Below, in pieces: positions 7,739-15,327 of a DNA stretch of 17,132 nucleotides. The stretch spans positions 1 through 17,132 of the forward strand of contig JBBSDV010000049.1 of the NCBI GenBank assembly GCA_038240335.1. Direction: 5' to 3'. A model generated the notes under the pieces. That model was not told the origin of the DNA and ran no database searches. It saw only the letters and a list, made by a program, of their open reading frames with translations. The DNA is from JBBSDV01 sp038240335 (GTDB lineage Bacteria; Chloroflexota; Dehalococcoidia; DSTF01; JACRBR01). The translations under genes and the position numbers were made by a program. Numbering within the stretch: the stretch's first letter is position 1; each line of letters begins with the position of its first letter.

Positions 7739-8620
7739 TTGCTCGTCGATCGCGCGGGCGAGCGGCTCGATGTCTTCGTCGCTCGCGCCCTTCCCGACAT
7801 CACGCGCTCTCGCGTCCAGCGCCTGATCGCCGAGGGCGCAGTGCTCGTCGACGGCGTACACGCGAAGGCGTCATCCCGCCTCGAAGCCGGCCAGCACGTC
7901 AGCGTCGACGTCCCCGAACCGACCGCGGCAACCGCGATCCCGCAGGACATCACGCTCGATATCCTCTACGAAGATGCCGACCTGATCGTCGTCAACAAGC
8001 CCGCGGGCATGACCGCACATCCCTCGCCCGGCCATGAATCGGGCACGCTCGTCAACGCGATCCTCGCGCACTGCACCGACCTGTCGGGCATCGGCGGCGT
8101 CCTCCGGCCCGGCATCGTCCATCGTCTCGACCGCGATACGTCGGGCGTGATCCTCGTCGCCAAGCACGACGCGGCGCACAACTCGCTCGCTCGCCAGCTT
8201 AAGGAGCGCCGCGTCGAGAAAACATACCTCGCGCTTGTCAGCGGTACTCCGAAGCCGACCGAGGGCGTGATCGACGCGCCGATCGCCCGCGACCCCCGTA
8301 ATCGCAAGCGGATGGCGATCGTCTCCGACGGCCGCGAATCCGTGACCGCATATGCCGTCATCGAGCGCTTCCTCGGCGCCTCGCTCGTTCAGGCCCGCCC
8401 GAAGACCGGGCGCACGCACCAGATCCGCGTGCATCTCGCCGCGATCGGCCATCCCATCATCGGCGACCGCGTCTATGGCAAGCCGTCCGCCGACCTCGAC
8501 CGCCACTTCCTCCACGCCCACAAGATCGCATTCGCCCACCCAACCACCGGCGCCTCCGTCGAATTCGAAGCCCCCCTCCCACCCGATCTCAACGACCTAC
8601 TCGCCGCGCTCCAAGCCTGA
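7739..8620 (+). CDS. rluD: RluD-type 23S rRNA pseudouridine synthase (RluA family)
   Basis: About 293 residues from a TTG at 7739, directly after the lspA TGA (7735-7737). The frame is open much further upstream, but that part overlaps lspA and is not conserved. The start is uncertain because only a weak GAAG lies upstream. An N-terminal S4 RNA-binding domain (about 7-55, RLDVFVARALPDITRSRVQRLI) precedes the RluA-family catalytic domain. The latter shows ILYEDADLIVVNKPAGMTAHPS, then the catalytic motif HRLDRDTSG (128-136, nucleophile D131), the RPKTGRTHQIRVHLAAIGHPI segment and GDRVYG. This is the arrangement of RluD and RluC, which isomerise uridines in 23S rRNA. The RluD subtype is inferred from the S4 domain, length and the common lspA-rluD pairing; substrate positions cannot be read from sequence. 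Confidence 0.93.
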   Translation: MLVDRAGERLDVFVARALPDITRSRVQRLIAEGAVLVDGVHAKASSRLEAGQHVSVDVPEPTAATAIPQDITLDILYEDADLIVVNKPAGMTAHPSPGHESGTLVNAILAHCTDLSGIGGVLRPGIVHRLDRDTSGVILVAKHDAAHNSLARQLKERRVEKTYLALVSGTPKPTEGVIDAPIARDPRNRKRMAIVSDGRESVTAYAVIERFLGASLVQARPKTGRTHQIRVHLAAIGHPIIGDRVYGKPSADLDRHFLHAHKIAFAHPTTGASVEFEAPLPPDLNDLLAALQA

Positions 8621-8639
8621 ACGTCCGGCATCTCGATTT

Positions 8640-8999
8640 GTCATTTAGAGCGCCAGCAAGGAATCTTGCCCGCAACGCTCGCCAATGCTACGAGCCGAAG
8701 CGGCGACCATGCCCGTGCTGTCATTCAGAGCGCCAGCGAAGAATCTCGCCCGATCCACTCGACAGCGCCACTACGCGAACCGCGATCATGCCCGGTCCTG
8801 TCATTCCGAGCGCCAGCGAAGAGTCTTGAGCGCAAGGCTCGACAACGCCGCTGCGCGAAGCGGCGATCATGCCCGGTGCTGTCATTCAGAGCGCCAGCGA
8901 AGAATCTTGCCCGATCGCTCGATAATGCCCGTGCGCGAAGCGCCTCGATCAAGCCCCGTCTGTGATCCGAGCACCAGCGAAGAATCTCGCGCGACCCGA
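8640..8999. repeat. Five-copy tandem repeat array with 80-81 bp period
   Basis: Units begin near 8640, 8720, 8800, 8881 and 8962, each opening with a variant of GTCATTCAGAGCGCCAGCGA followed by AGAATCT and a less conserved second half that often ends GCGATCATGCCCGGTGCT. The last unit is partial. The opening sequence resembles the dispersed motif of the type TCATTCCGAGCGAAGCGAGG found between genes in many unrelated GC-rich bacteria. Reading frames through the array give the typical spurious peptides (CHSERQRRI, SFRAPAKNLA), so no protein is annotated. The array fills most of the gap between the convergent rluD and priA genes. Confidence 0.92.
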
Positions 9000-9161
9000 C
9001 AACAATGACTATGACCGACATCCTCCGAGATCCAGACGTATCCTGCGACAATCATTCAACCGGCCCGCACACCTTCGTCCGCCGCAACCCGAACCGCACG
9101 CCAAAAACACCCAAAAGTGCTAAACGATTACATAACGATGATGCCGCTGAATGCAGACGTG
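9000..9161. other. Non-coding stretch between the repeat array and the priA stop
   Basis: About 160 bp, more AT-rich than its surroundings (for example GCCAAAAACACCCAAAAGTG near 9100-9120). No gene, tRNA or clear hairpin-plus-T-run terminator is evident on either strand. With the repeat array it completes the non-coding gap 8621-9161. Confidence 0.5.
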
Positions 9162-11885
9162 TTACAGCAACGAAGCTGGATCGACATCGAGCGACCAGTT
9201 CGCCGGCAACACGAAGTCTCGAATCAACGCCGACGGATCGCTGCCACGAAGGACGATCTGCCACCGCCAGCGGCCGCGCACGCGCGGCACATATGCCTCC
9301 GACGGCCCGACAACCATCGTGTCCGAGCCCAGTACCGCCCGTCGCTGCACGAGCGCCCGCGCGAGGTGTCCCGCTTCCTCGCGCGCCTGCCGCGGGTTCG
9401 AGTGCGCAAGGATCAGCCGCGTCAGCCGCCCGTAGGGCGGGTAGCCCAGCGTCCGCCGCGCCGCAAGTTCCGTCGCCGCGAAGCCGTCATAGTCGTAGCG
9501 CGCCGCGGCGGCGATCGCCGGATGATCGGGGGTGTAGCTCTGGATGATCACGCGGCCCGGCCGCTCGCCTCGTCCCGCTCGCCCCGCCACCTGCGTCAAC
9601 AGCTGGAACGTCCGCTCCGGCGAGCGAAAGTCCGGGAGGTGCAGCGCCACATCCGCGTTCACAATCCCCACAAGCGTCACGCCGGGCATGTCGAGCCCCT
9701 TCGCGAGCATTTGCGTCCCAATCAAAATATCCGCTTCGCGAGCGAGAAACGCCCCGAGAATCCGATCGTGCGCGCCTTTCGTGCGTGTCGCGTCGCGATC
9801 CCAGCGCAGCAGCCGGGCGTGCGGGAACGCGCGCTTCGCCTCCGTCTCCACCTGCTCGATGCCGACGCCGAGCAGCCGCACCCGTGGCGAGCCGCACTCC
9901 CGGCACGTCGCGGCAAGCTTCGATTGGCGGTTGCACTGGTGACAAACGAGCCGGTCGTACTGCTTGTGGAACGTCAGCGCGACGCTGCAGCTGCTGCACT
10001 GCGGCACATGGCCGCAGTCGCGGCACTGTACGTGCCCCGCCAGCCCGCGGCGATTCAGAAACAGGATCACCTGCTCGTCCGCCCGCAGCGCCGCCCCGAT
10101 CGCCGTCGTCAGTTCTCTGCTGAACATCCCGCGATTGCCGTCGCGCAGTTCGGCCCGCAAATCGACGACGTCGACGCGCGGCATAGCGAGCGACGATTCG
10201 TACCGCAGGCTGCCCTCGACGACGACCGGCCGGATGCGTTCCGGAAGCCCCAGCATCGTGTACACACCTCGCTCCGCGCGCTCGTATGTGACGATATCCG
10301 GCGTCGCACTCCCGAGTACGACGACCGCGCGCTTCAAGCGCGCGAGCTCGATCGCGACGTCGCGCGCGTGATAGCGTGGCTGCGGATCGTTTTGCTTGTA
10401 CGTCCACTCGTGCTCTTCGTCGAGGACGATCAACCCGAGATCCGGCTGCGGCGCGAACACCGCCGACCGCGAGCCGATCACCACGTCGTACCGACCGTCA
10501 GCGATCCCGTGCCACTGATCGAAGCGTTCGCCATCGCTGAGGCCGCTGTGCAGCACCGCCACGCGCCCGAACCGCTCGCGAAACCGGCGCACGGTCTGCG
10601 GCGTCAATGCGATCTCCGGCACCATGACAATGGCGCGCCGACCGAGCTCGACGCAGCGTTCCAGCGCCCGCAGATACACCTCGGTCTTGCCACTGCCCGT
10701 AACGCCGTGGAGGAGGAACGTTCCGCCACGCTGCTGGTCGAGCGCACGCGTGATCGCAGTCGCCGCCGCCGCCTGTGCCGACAGCAACGGCGTAGCTGGC
10801 CGCCGTTCGACGCGCATATCTGCCAGCGGGTCTCGCTCAACCGCGCGCGCTTCGATATGCACGGCGCAGTTGCTTGCCAGCCACCGCGTGGCCGCCGCGG
10901 CGTGCGGCCCGTACGCGGAACGAAGCTCGCCGATCGCGCGCTCGCCATCCCGGTCGAGCGCGCGCACGATCGCTTCCGCAAGTGTGGCCCGTCGCGTGCG
11001 CGTGAGCGTGCGCAGCTCCGATTGCGCCTCGTCGACCGACATCGCGAGTGCGATGTTGTCGCCGTTGCGGTCGTAGCGCACGACCGCCGCGCGTACGAGG
11101 CGTTCCAGGTTGGCGCGGCTGCCGGCGAGGCGAGCTGCCTCATCGACCGGCATCCGTTGCTTCGCGATCAAGCGCTCGAGCACGGCCCCGCGCCGCGATG
11201 CTTTTGGAGGCTCCAGATCTGCTATGCGGCCCAACGCGTCGTCGATCGACAGAGCCGGCGATACCATCTCGACTGTCTTGGCGGCGATCCGCGGCCGCGC
11301 GAGGCTGTACTGCCGCGACAGCAACCCCGCCCGCTCCAGCTGTGCCAGCACAGCCTCCGGTCGCTCGAAGCGCAGCCGCGCGCGCAGCGCCTCGAGCGAG
11401 CTGTCGGTGCCAGCCGCAAGCAGCGCATCGAGTACCTCTCGCTGGCGGCTGGGCAATGTGAGTCCGTCGAGTTCGGCCGCGTCGACGAGGGGGTGGAGCG
11501 TCGTCACCGGCGCGCGTTCGAAGCCGGGAGGCAGCATCAATGCCACCGCATCGAACACCGGTGCCACGTACTCGCGCGCGACCCACTGCGCGAGCGCGAC
11601 GCGATCGACATCGAGCAGTGGCCGCTCGCCGATGAGGGAGCGGATCGCACGAATCTTCTCCGGCTCGGCGAACACCGGCGTCGAATGCACCTCGACGACG
11701 ACGCCCTGAAGCGTCAGCTTGCCGAACGGCACGTATACTGCGCTTCCTACGGCGACATCGACGTCCTCCGGCACGATGTAGCTAAACGTCTGACGATGTG
11801 GAAACGTCGAGTTGACCGCCACCTCGGCATACAGACGCGCCGCCACAGCCGGCGCAGTGTGCTCCTGAGACACCTGATCAAGCAT
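9162..11885 (-). CDS. priA: Primosomal protein N' (replication restart helicase PriA)
   Basis: 907 residues from ATG 11885-11883, with Shine-Dalgarno GGAG five bases upstream. The frame extends to 12122, but that part covers the intergenic palindrome and rplS terminator. PriA reloads the replisome at stalled forks. The N-terminal 3'-DNA-binding domain starts with VAVNSTFPHRQTFSYIVPED and VGSAVYVPFGKLTLQGVVVE. A winged-helix region follows, then the helicase core: Walker A GVTGSGKTEVYL (about 396-407), VMVPEIALTPQT, DEEH (about 487-490), LGSATPD, and GTQMLAKGLDMPGVTLVGI. The PriA zinc-binding insert has its eight cysteines (about 615-665): CRDC, CSSC, CHQC, CREC. The C-terminus (RTLGYPPYGRLTRLIL) is typical. 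It is longer than E. coli PriA (732) because the middle winged-helix region is long, with no sign of fusion. Transcription is probably independent of rplS, which has its own terminator. Confidence 0.97.
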   Translation of the reverse strand: MLDQVSQEHTAPAVAARLYAEVAVNSTFPHRQTFSYIVPEDVDVAVGSAVYVPFGKLTLQGVVVEVHSTPVFAEPEKIRAIRSLIGERPLLDVDRVALAQWVAREYVAPVFDAVALMLPPGFERAPVTTLHPLVDAAELDGLTLPSRQREVLDALLAAGTDSSLEALRARLRFERPEAVLAQLERAGLLSRQYSLARPRIAAKTVEMVSPALSIDDALGRIADLEPPKASRRGAVLERLIAKQRMPVDEAARLAGSRANLERLVRAAVVRYDRNGDNIALAMSVDEAQSELRTLTRTRRATLAEAIVRALDRDGERAIGELRSAYGPHAAAATRWLASNCAVHIEARAVERDPLADMRVERRPATPLLSAQAAAATAITRALDQQRGGTFLLHGVTGSGKTEVYLRALERCVELGRRAIVMVPEIALTPQTVRRFRERFGRVAVLHSGLSDGERFDQWHGIADGRYDVVIGSRSAVFAPQPDLGLIVLDEEHEWTYKQNDPQPRYHARDVAIELARLKRAVVVLGSATPDIVTYERAERGVYTMLGLPERIRPVVVEGSLRYESSLAMPRVDVVDLRAELRDGNRGMFSRELTTAIGAALRADEQVILFLNRRGLAGHVQCRDCGHVPQCSSCSVALTFHKQYDRLVCHQCNRQSKLAATCRECGSPRVRLLGVGIEQVETEAKRAFPHARLLRWDRDATRTKGAHDRILGAFLAREADILIGTQMLAKGLDMPGVTLVGIVNADVALHLPDFRSPERTFQLLTQVAGRAGRGERPGRVIIQSYTPDHPAIAAAARYDYDGFAATELAARRTLGYPPYGRLTRLILAHSNPRQAREEAGHLARALVQRRAVLGSDTMVVGPSEAYVPRVRGRWRWQIVLRGSDPSALIRDFVLPANWSLDVDPASLL

Positions 11886-11988
11886 CGATGCTCCAGCACT
11901 AGCGCGATCGTTTCGGTTTCCGACACGGGCATCGAGCGCACGATGCTGGATGACGCTCGTTATGAACCTGACTGCTTGGTGATCGTAA

Positions 11989-12037
11989 GGACAGGTCTTC
12001 AGCCCCGTCCCGCGGAGCGCCGAAATGGCGACGCCAT
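11989..12037. repeat. Palindromic repeat element between rplS and priA
   Basis: An imperfect inverted repeat at 11989-12010 has arms GGACAGG and CCCGTCC around a central TCTTCAGC. It is followed by a second small palindrome ATGGCGACGCCAT at 12025-12037. The conceptual minus-strand reading gives TGLKTCPYDH, a peptide often seen in spurious frames of GC-rich genomes because this element is dispersed between genes. Only one copy lies in this window, so repetitiveness is recalled knowledge, not shown here. Confidence 0.55.
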
Positions 12038-12082
12038 CAGAGCAGGCCACAATCCGGACACCGATGCGAGAGCCCCGAGACG

Positions 12083-12108
12083 CAAAACGAGGAAGGCCCA
12101 AGCCTTCC
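12083..12108 (-). terminator. Intrinsic terminator downstream of rplS
   Basis: GGAAGGC (12091-12097) and GCCTTCC (12102-12108) form a perfect 7-bp stem with a 4-base loop. On the minus strand the stem is followed by TCGTTTTGCG, a short T-run. The hairpin begins about 30 bp past the rplS stop (12138), the expected place for a rho-independent terminator. The short T-run makes it moderate in strength. Confidence 0.7.
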
Positions 12109-12137
12109 CCGCGATGATACATGCCGACCGGAGTTCC

Positions 12138-12482
12138 CTACGTGCGCGCCTTTTCCTTGATCCGGGCCGCTTTGCCGGTGAGGCCGCGCAGGTAGTACAG
12201 CCGTGCGCGCCGTACTCGCCCCGATCGCACCACCTTCACCTTCTCGAGACGGGGAGAATGAATGTTGAAGGTACGCTCGACGCCAACGCCGTGCGCGATG
12301 CGTCGCACGGTGAAGTTCGCTCCCGCGCCCCCCGCGTTGCGACGAATAACGACGCCTTCGAACTCCTGGATTCGCTCCCGCTCGCCCTCGACGACCTTCG
12401 CGCTGACGCGCACGGTGTCTCCGGCGCCGAAGTCTTCGATCGCCCCATTTTCGTTCAGTTCAGTGAGATTGCTAACATCCAT
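12138..12482 (-). CDS. rplS: 50S ribosomal protein L19 (bL19)
   Basis: 114 residues from ATG 12482-12480, the start that best matches the usual L19 length and places GDTV (21-24) as in other L19 proteins. An ATG five codons upstream (12497) is possible; neither has a strong Shine-Dalgarno. bL19 sits at the 30S-50S interface of the ribosome. Family marks: FGAGDTVRVSAKVVEGERER followed by IQEFEGVVIRRN, then FTVRRIAHGVGVERTFNIHSP, LEKVKVVRSGRVRRARLYYL and RGLTGKAARIKE. Usual rplS neighbours (rpsP, rimM, trmD) are absent, so here it stands alone. An intrinsic terminator follows it, then priA on the same strand. The SDR gene upstream is on the same strand, about 150 bp away, and is unlikely to be functionally linked. 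Confidence 0.97.
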   Translation of the reverse strand: MDVSNLTELNENGAIEDFGAGDTVRVSAKVVEGERERIQEFEGVVIRRNAGGAGANFTVRRIAHGVGVERTFNIHSPRLEKVKVVRSGRVRRARLYYLRGLTGKAARIKEKART

Positions 12483-12635
12483 AACGTCCGCAAGCATAGC
12501 CGTTGCGCCGTCAGGCCGCAACCGCAGTGCTCTCAAAACCAGGTTTCCTCGACGTTGCCGAAGGCCCACGGCGCGGGAAGCGCAGCTGCGTTACCGCCCC
12601 CCGCGTCGCACCTCCCACCGCCCGGTCGCGAAGCG

Positions 12636-13574
12636 CTACTCCTTCGGCTTGTCGTCCTTGCGCGGCCAGTTGTTCTTCAGGCCCGACGTCACCTTCTCCG
12701 GGATCATCTTGTCGAGGTCGTCGAGCGTCCAGATCTCGCCGCTCGTGTTGTCGACCTTCGCGACGATCTCCGGCAGGCTGTAGAGGCCGATCATCGAGCC
12801 GCTGACGAGGAAGTCGCGACCGTTGACGTTCTCTGCGGCGTCGGTGCAGAGCCAGACGACGAACGGTGCGACACCCTCGGCCGGGTTGGCCTTCTCGAAC
12901 GCCTCGAGGCCCGCCATCCCCATCCCGGCCGCACCGCCGCGCGATGCCGCCGCCTTCATCTCGTCGCTGATCACCAGCCGCGTGCCAGCGCGCGGCCGGA
13001 TCGCATTCGAGCGCACGCCGTAGTTCCCCATCTCCCGCGCCAGCGACCGAGAGAGGCCGACGATCCCCTCCTTCGCCGCCGCGTAGTTGCCCTGACCCCG
13101 GTTGCCGAGGCCGGACTCGGAGCCGGTGTGGACGAAGACGCCGCTCCGCTGCTGACGGAAGACGACGGCGGCGTGCTTGCTCAGGTTGAAGTGACCCTTC
13201 AGGTGAACCGCGACGACGATGTCCCACTCCTCCTCGGCCATATTGAAGAGCATCTTGTCGCGCAGAATGCCGGCGTTGTTGACGAGGATATCGAGGCGGC
13301 CAAAAGAGTCGAGCGCCTGCTGCACCATCCGGTTTCCGGCTTCGAAATCGGCGACGTTGTCGTAGTTCGCGACCGCGTCGCTGCCCATCTTCTTGATCTC
13401 GTTGACGACCTCATCGGCCGGGCCCGCTTCGCCACCCGTCCCCGCCGCGCTGCCGCCGAAGTCGTTGACGACGACCTTCGTCCCCTCCGCCGCCAGCGCG
13501 AGACATTCCCCCCGGCCGATGCCGCGCCCGCCGCCGGTGACGATCGCGACCTTGCCTTCGAGTCGGTTACCCAC
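12636..13574 (-). CDS. SDR family oxidoreductase, (3R)-hydroxyacyl-CoA dehydrogenase-like
   Basis: 312 residues from GTG 13574-13572, chosen over the upstream ATG (13607) because a good Shine-Dalgarno GGAGA lies about seven bases before it and the protein then begins MGNRLEGKVAIVTGG as SDRs do. Classical short-chain dehydrogenase marks: TGGGRGIG nucleotide-binding motif (13-20), NNAG (99-102), and the catalytic Y164xxxK168 with a serine at 152/154. Residues 34-74 (VVVNDFGGS, PADEVVNEIKKMG, AVANYDNV) match the SDR domain of peroxisomal multifunctional enzyme type 2 and its bacterial relatives. These oxidise (3R)-hydroxyacyl-CoA or related substrates. The extra 50-residue C-terminus (GEIWTLDDLDKMIPEKVTSG) also recalls that group. 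The cofactor is probably NAD(H) because D38 follows the second strand. The substrate is inferred. No other fatty-acid gene is nearby. Confidence 0.9.
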   Translation of the reverse strand: MGNRLEGKVAIVTGGGRGIGRGECLALAAEGTKVVVNDFGGSAAGTGGEAGPADEVVNEIKKMGSDAVANYDNVADFEAGNRMVQQALDSFGRLDILVNNAGILRDKMLFNMAEEEWDIVVAVHLKGHFNLSKHAAVVFRQQRSGVFVHTGSESGLGNRGQGNYAAAKEGIVGLSRSLAREMGNYGVRSNAIRPRAGTRLVISDEMKAAASRGGAAGMGMAGLEAFEKANPAEGVAPFVVWLCTDAAENVNGRDFLVSGSMIGLYSLPEIVAKVDNTSGEIWTLDDLDKMIPEKVTSGLKNNWPRKDDKPKE

Positions 13575-13868
13575 AGTGATTCTCCTTCGGTGCTCGTCGC
13601 TCCGCATGACGGCGCCGGCCCGCGGCCGAAGGCGCTCGCAGCTTTGATTTCGGTGCCGCCGGACACGCCCGGACAGCGATCGGCAATGTACGCCCCGCTT
13701 CGTTTAGGGGCAAATGCTTGGCGAGAATGTGTCGTTGGTCGGCGAAAATGGAAATGGAAGGAGACGGAGTGGAGGCTGCGAGAACAGAGTTCTTACATTT
13801 GCCGCGGCGGCCGAAATAGATGCACCGACGAGCTATCGGGGCGGCGCTGAGATGTCGATTCCTCCGCG
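13575..13868. other. Divergent intergenic region between the SDR and HD-GYP genes
   Basis: About 290 bp that must carry promoters for both divergent genes. It includes a purine-rich stretch near 13756-13785 (AAATGGAAATGGAAGGAGAC) and a small hairpin, GCCCC at 13692-13696 with GGGGC at 13707-13711. I looked for a cyclic-di-GMP riboswitch ahead of the HD-GYP gene and do not see its conserved core. No gene is supported here. Confidence 0.45.
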
Positions 13869-14312
13869 ATGGACATATACAAGGCCCGCCTCGTCGCCTT
13901 TTGGCTCGCCGCCGGCGTGGCCTGCGAGGCGGTCGCCCTTGCAGCGCCGCAGCGAGGCGCGGCGGCCGACACGGCGTACCTGCTGCCGATCATGCTCGGC
14001 GTCGCCGTGGCGGCATCGGTGTTCGGGGCGACGGTCGCGGTGATCGCCTGGCGGTCGCGCGAGTGGGCGCCGAGTCTGCTCGCACTCGGCTGCGTCTCGA
14101 TGGCAATCGGCGGCGTGTCGCGGTTCGCCTTTGCCGACGGCGGTCTCGGCCTTGCTCCGGGGCAGGCGGGCGCCCTCCCACTCGTCGGGATGCTGCTCGG
14201 AGGCTTTTGGTTCTTCTCTCTGCGTCCAACCCTGGTGGCCGGCACGCAGCGGTCGTCCTTCGCGCGTGCGTCTTGTCATGCTCGCCGGCGTCGCGATCGC
14301 GGTCGCCGGTAG
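13869..14312 (+). CDS. N-terminal membrane half of a frameshifted HD-GYP protein
   Basis: 147 residues from ATG 13869, the first start after an in-frame stop; no Shine-Dalgarno is visible. Four hydrophobic helices are apparent at about residues 8-25, 38-61, 68-87 and 103-120. After about residue 131 the sequence turns into an Arg/His/Cys-rich tail with no protein character, while the next frame continues with more membrane helices. I read this as the first four helices of an eight-helix sensor region whose second half and HD-GYP domain lie in the frame starting near 14266. No ligand-binding motif is recognisable in the helices. On its own this piece would be an orphan membrane protein, which is the alternative reading. 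Confidence 0.65.
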   Translation: MDIYKARLVAFWLAAGVACEAVALAAPQRGAAADTAYLLPIMLGVAVAASVFGATVAVIAWRSREWAPSLLALGCVSMAIGGVSRFAFADGGLGLAPGQAGALPLVGMLLGGFWFFSLRPTLVAGTQRSSFARASCHARRRRDRGRR

Positions 14313-15249
14313 TCTCACCGTTGTCGCATTCCCCGCTGTCGTGCCGAACGCGACGGTCCTCCGGCTGCTCGCGGGTGTCGCGGCACTCGGCTACGTCGTC
14401 GCGGCATTGCGATTCGTCGCGGTCTGGCGATTCTTGCGCTTGCCGTCGCAGCTGTCGATGTTCGCCGGTTCGTTTCTGTTCGCCCCGGCCGTGATCGCGC
14501 TTGCCGCCGGTGGTGCGCCCGGCGTACGCCCGTGGCAGCTCGAATTGATGTTGCTGGCGAGCGCGGCGCTCCCGGTCAGCGGATTTATCATCGAGCAACG
14601 CGCCCGTCCCGGCTTGCGGACGATGGTGTTCGGGCTGTTCCTCCCCGGCGCGCTTGCCGAGATGCGCCGCGGCTATCCGCGCGAGATGGTGATGCTCGTG
14701 GAGCGCATCGGCGCATATGATGGCCCCTTGCTCGGCCACGTCGATCGCGTCGCCGATCTCTCGACGCGGATCGCCGTGCGCCTCGGCTTCGACGCCGCCG
14801 CAGTGCGGGAGGTCATGCTCGCGAGCCAGCTGCACGACGTCGGCAAGCTCTTCGTGCCGCGCGCTATCCTCGACAAGCCGGGCAAACTCGACGCCGACGA
14901 ATGGCGGATCGTGCGTGGTCACGCGCTCGAGGGCGCGAAGATGATTGCTCGCGTGCCGGAGCTCGCGACGGCGGCGCGCGCGGTGGGCGAGCACCACGAG
15001 CGCTGGGCCGGTGGTGGCTATCCGTCGGGTGCGCGCGGCGAGGCGACTACGCCCGCAGCGCGAATCATCGCCGCCGCCGACGTGTTCGATGCCCTTACGC
15101 GTGCCCGCGCCTACAAGGACGCGTGGCCGGTCTCGGACGCGCTCGCCGAACTCGAGCGCGGCAAGGGCGGTGACTTCGAGCCGCGCGTCGTCGACGCCTT
15201 GCGAGCGCTCGTGCTTGACGCCGAGCCGGACCACCAGGCGGCAGCATAG
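14266..15249 (+). CDS. HD-GYP domain protein, C-terminal part (cyclic-di-GMP phosphodiesterase-like)
   Basis: About 327 residues if begun at GTG 14266 (ATG 14278 is another option); neither has a Shine-Dalgarno, which supports it being the continuation of the preceding frame. Four membrane helices (about residues 3-22, 30-53, 64-84 and 92-109) lead into an HD-GYP domain. HD-GYP enzymes hydrolyse the second messenger cyclic-di-GMP. Core residues are present: LLGHVDRVADLSTRIAVRLG, HD of LHDVGKLFVP (about 190-191), ILDKPGKLDADEW, the RGHALEGAKMI histidine, HHERW (about 242-246), GGGYP (the GYP motif) and ARIIAAADVFDALT. The catalytic domain therefore looks intact and active. Restoring two bases in the CG run at 14261-14266 would give one protein of about 460 residues. 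Downstream lies a 7-bp repeat array and then the ligase gene. Confidence 0.88.
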   Translation: MRLVMLAGVAIAVAGSLTVVAFPAVVPNATVLRLLAGVAALGYVVAALRFVAVWRFLRLPSQLSMFAGSFLFAPAVIALAAGGAPGVRPWQLELMLLASAALPVSGFIIEQRARPGLRTMVFGLFLPGALAEMRRGYPREMVMLVERIGAYDGPLLGHVDRVADLSTRIAVRLGFDAAAVREVMLASQLHDVGKLFVPRAILDKPGKLDADEWRIVRGHALEGAKMIARVPELATAARAVGEHHERWAGGGYPSGARGEATTPAARIIAAADVFDALTRARAYKDAWPVSDALAELERGKGGDFEPRVVDALRALVLDAEPDHQAAA

Positions 15250-15280
15250 CGACGTGCGCCTCTGGCTCACCGACGCAGAG

Positions 15281-15315
15281 AACAACAAACGACGAACTAC
15301 AAACGACAAACTCCG
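15281..15315. repeat. Degenerate 7-bp tandem repeat, AACNACR units, before the folC start
   Basis: Five consecutive 7-bp units: AACAACA, AACGACG, AACTACA, AACGACA and AACTCCG. The fourth base varies freely while AAC-x-AC is held. The array lies between the HD-GYP stop (15249) and the ligase GTG (15328), leaving only 12 bp to the start. It would therefore be part of the ligase leader if transcription starts upstream. The same unit family recurs at 17098-17132. Confidence 0.88.
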
Positions 15316-15327
15316 CTACGCTCAAGC

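Noticed and set aside
8638..9008. Several small plus-strand frames over the repeat array
   Set aside because: They translate the tandem repeat in three frames (CHSERQRRI and SFRAPAKNLA types), a known pattern of spurious proteins.
9117..13850. 1577-codon plus-strand open reading frame as a giant gene
   Set aside because: It lies exactly antisense and codon-aligned to priA, rplS and an SDR gene, all firmly identified; composition is Arg/His/Pro-rich and no domain is visible.
13575..13868. Cyclic-di-GMP riboswitch ahead of the HD-GYP gene
   Set aside because: The conserved core and the two-stem layout of the known c-di-GMP riboswitch classes could not be found by eye.
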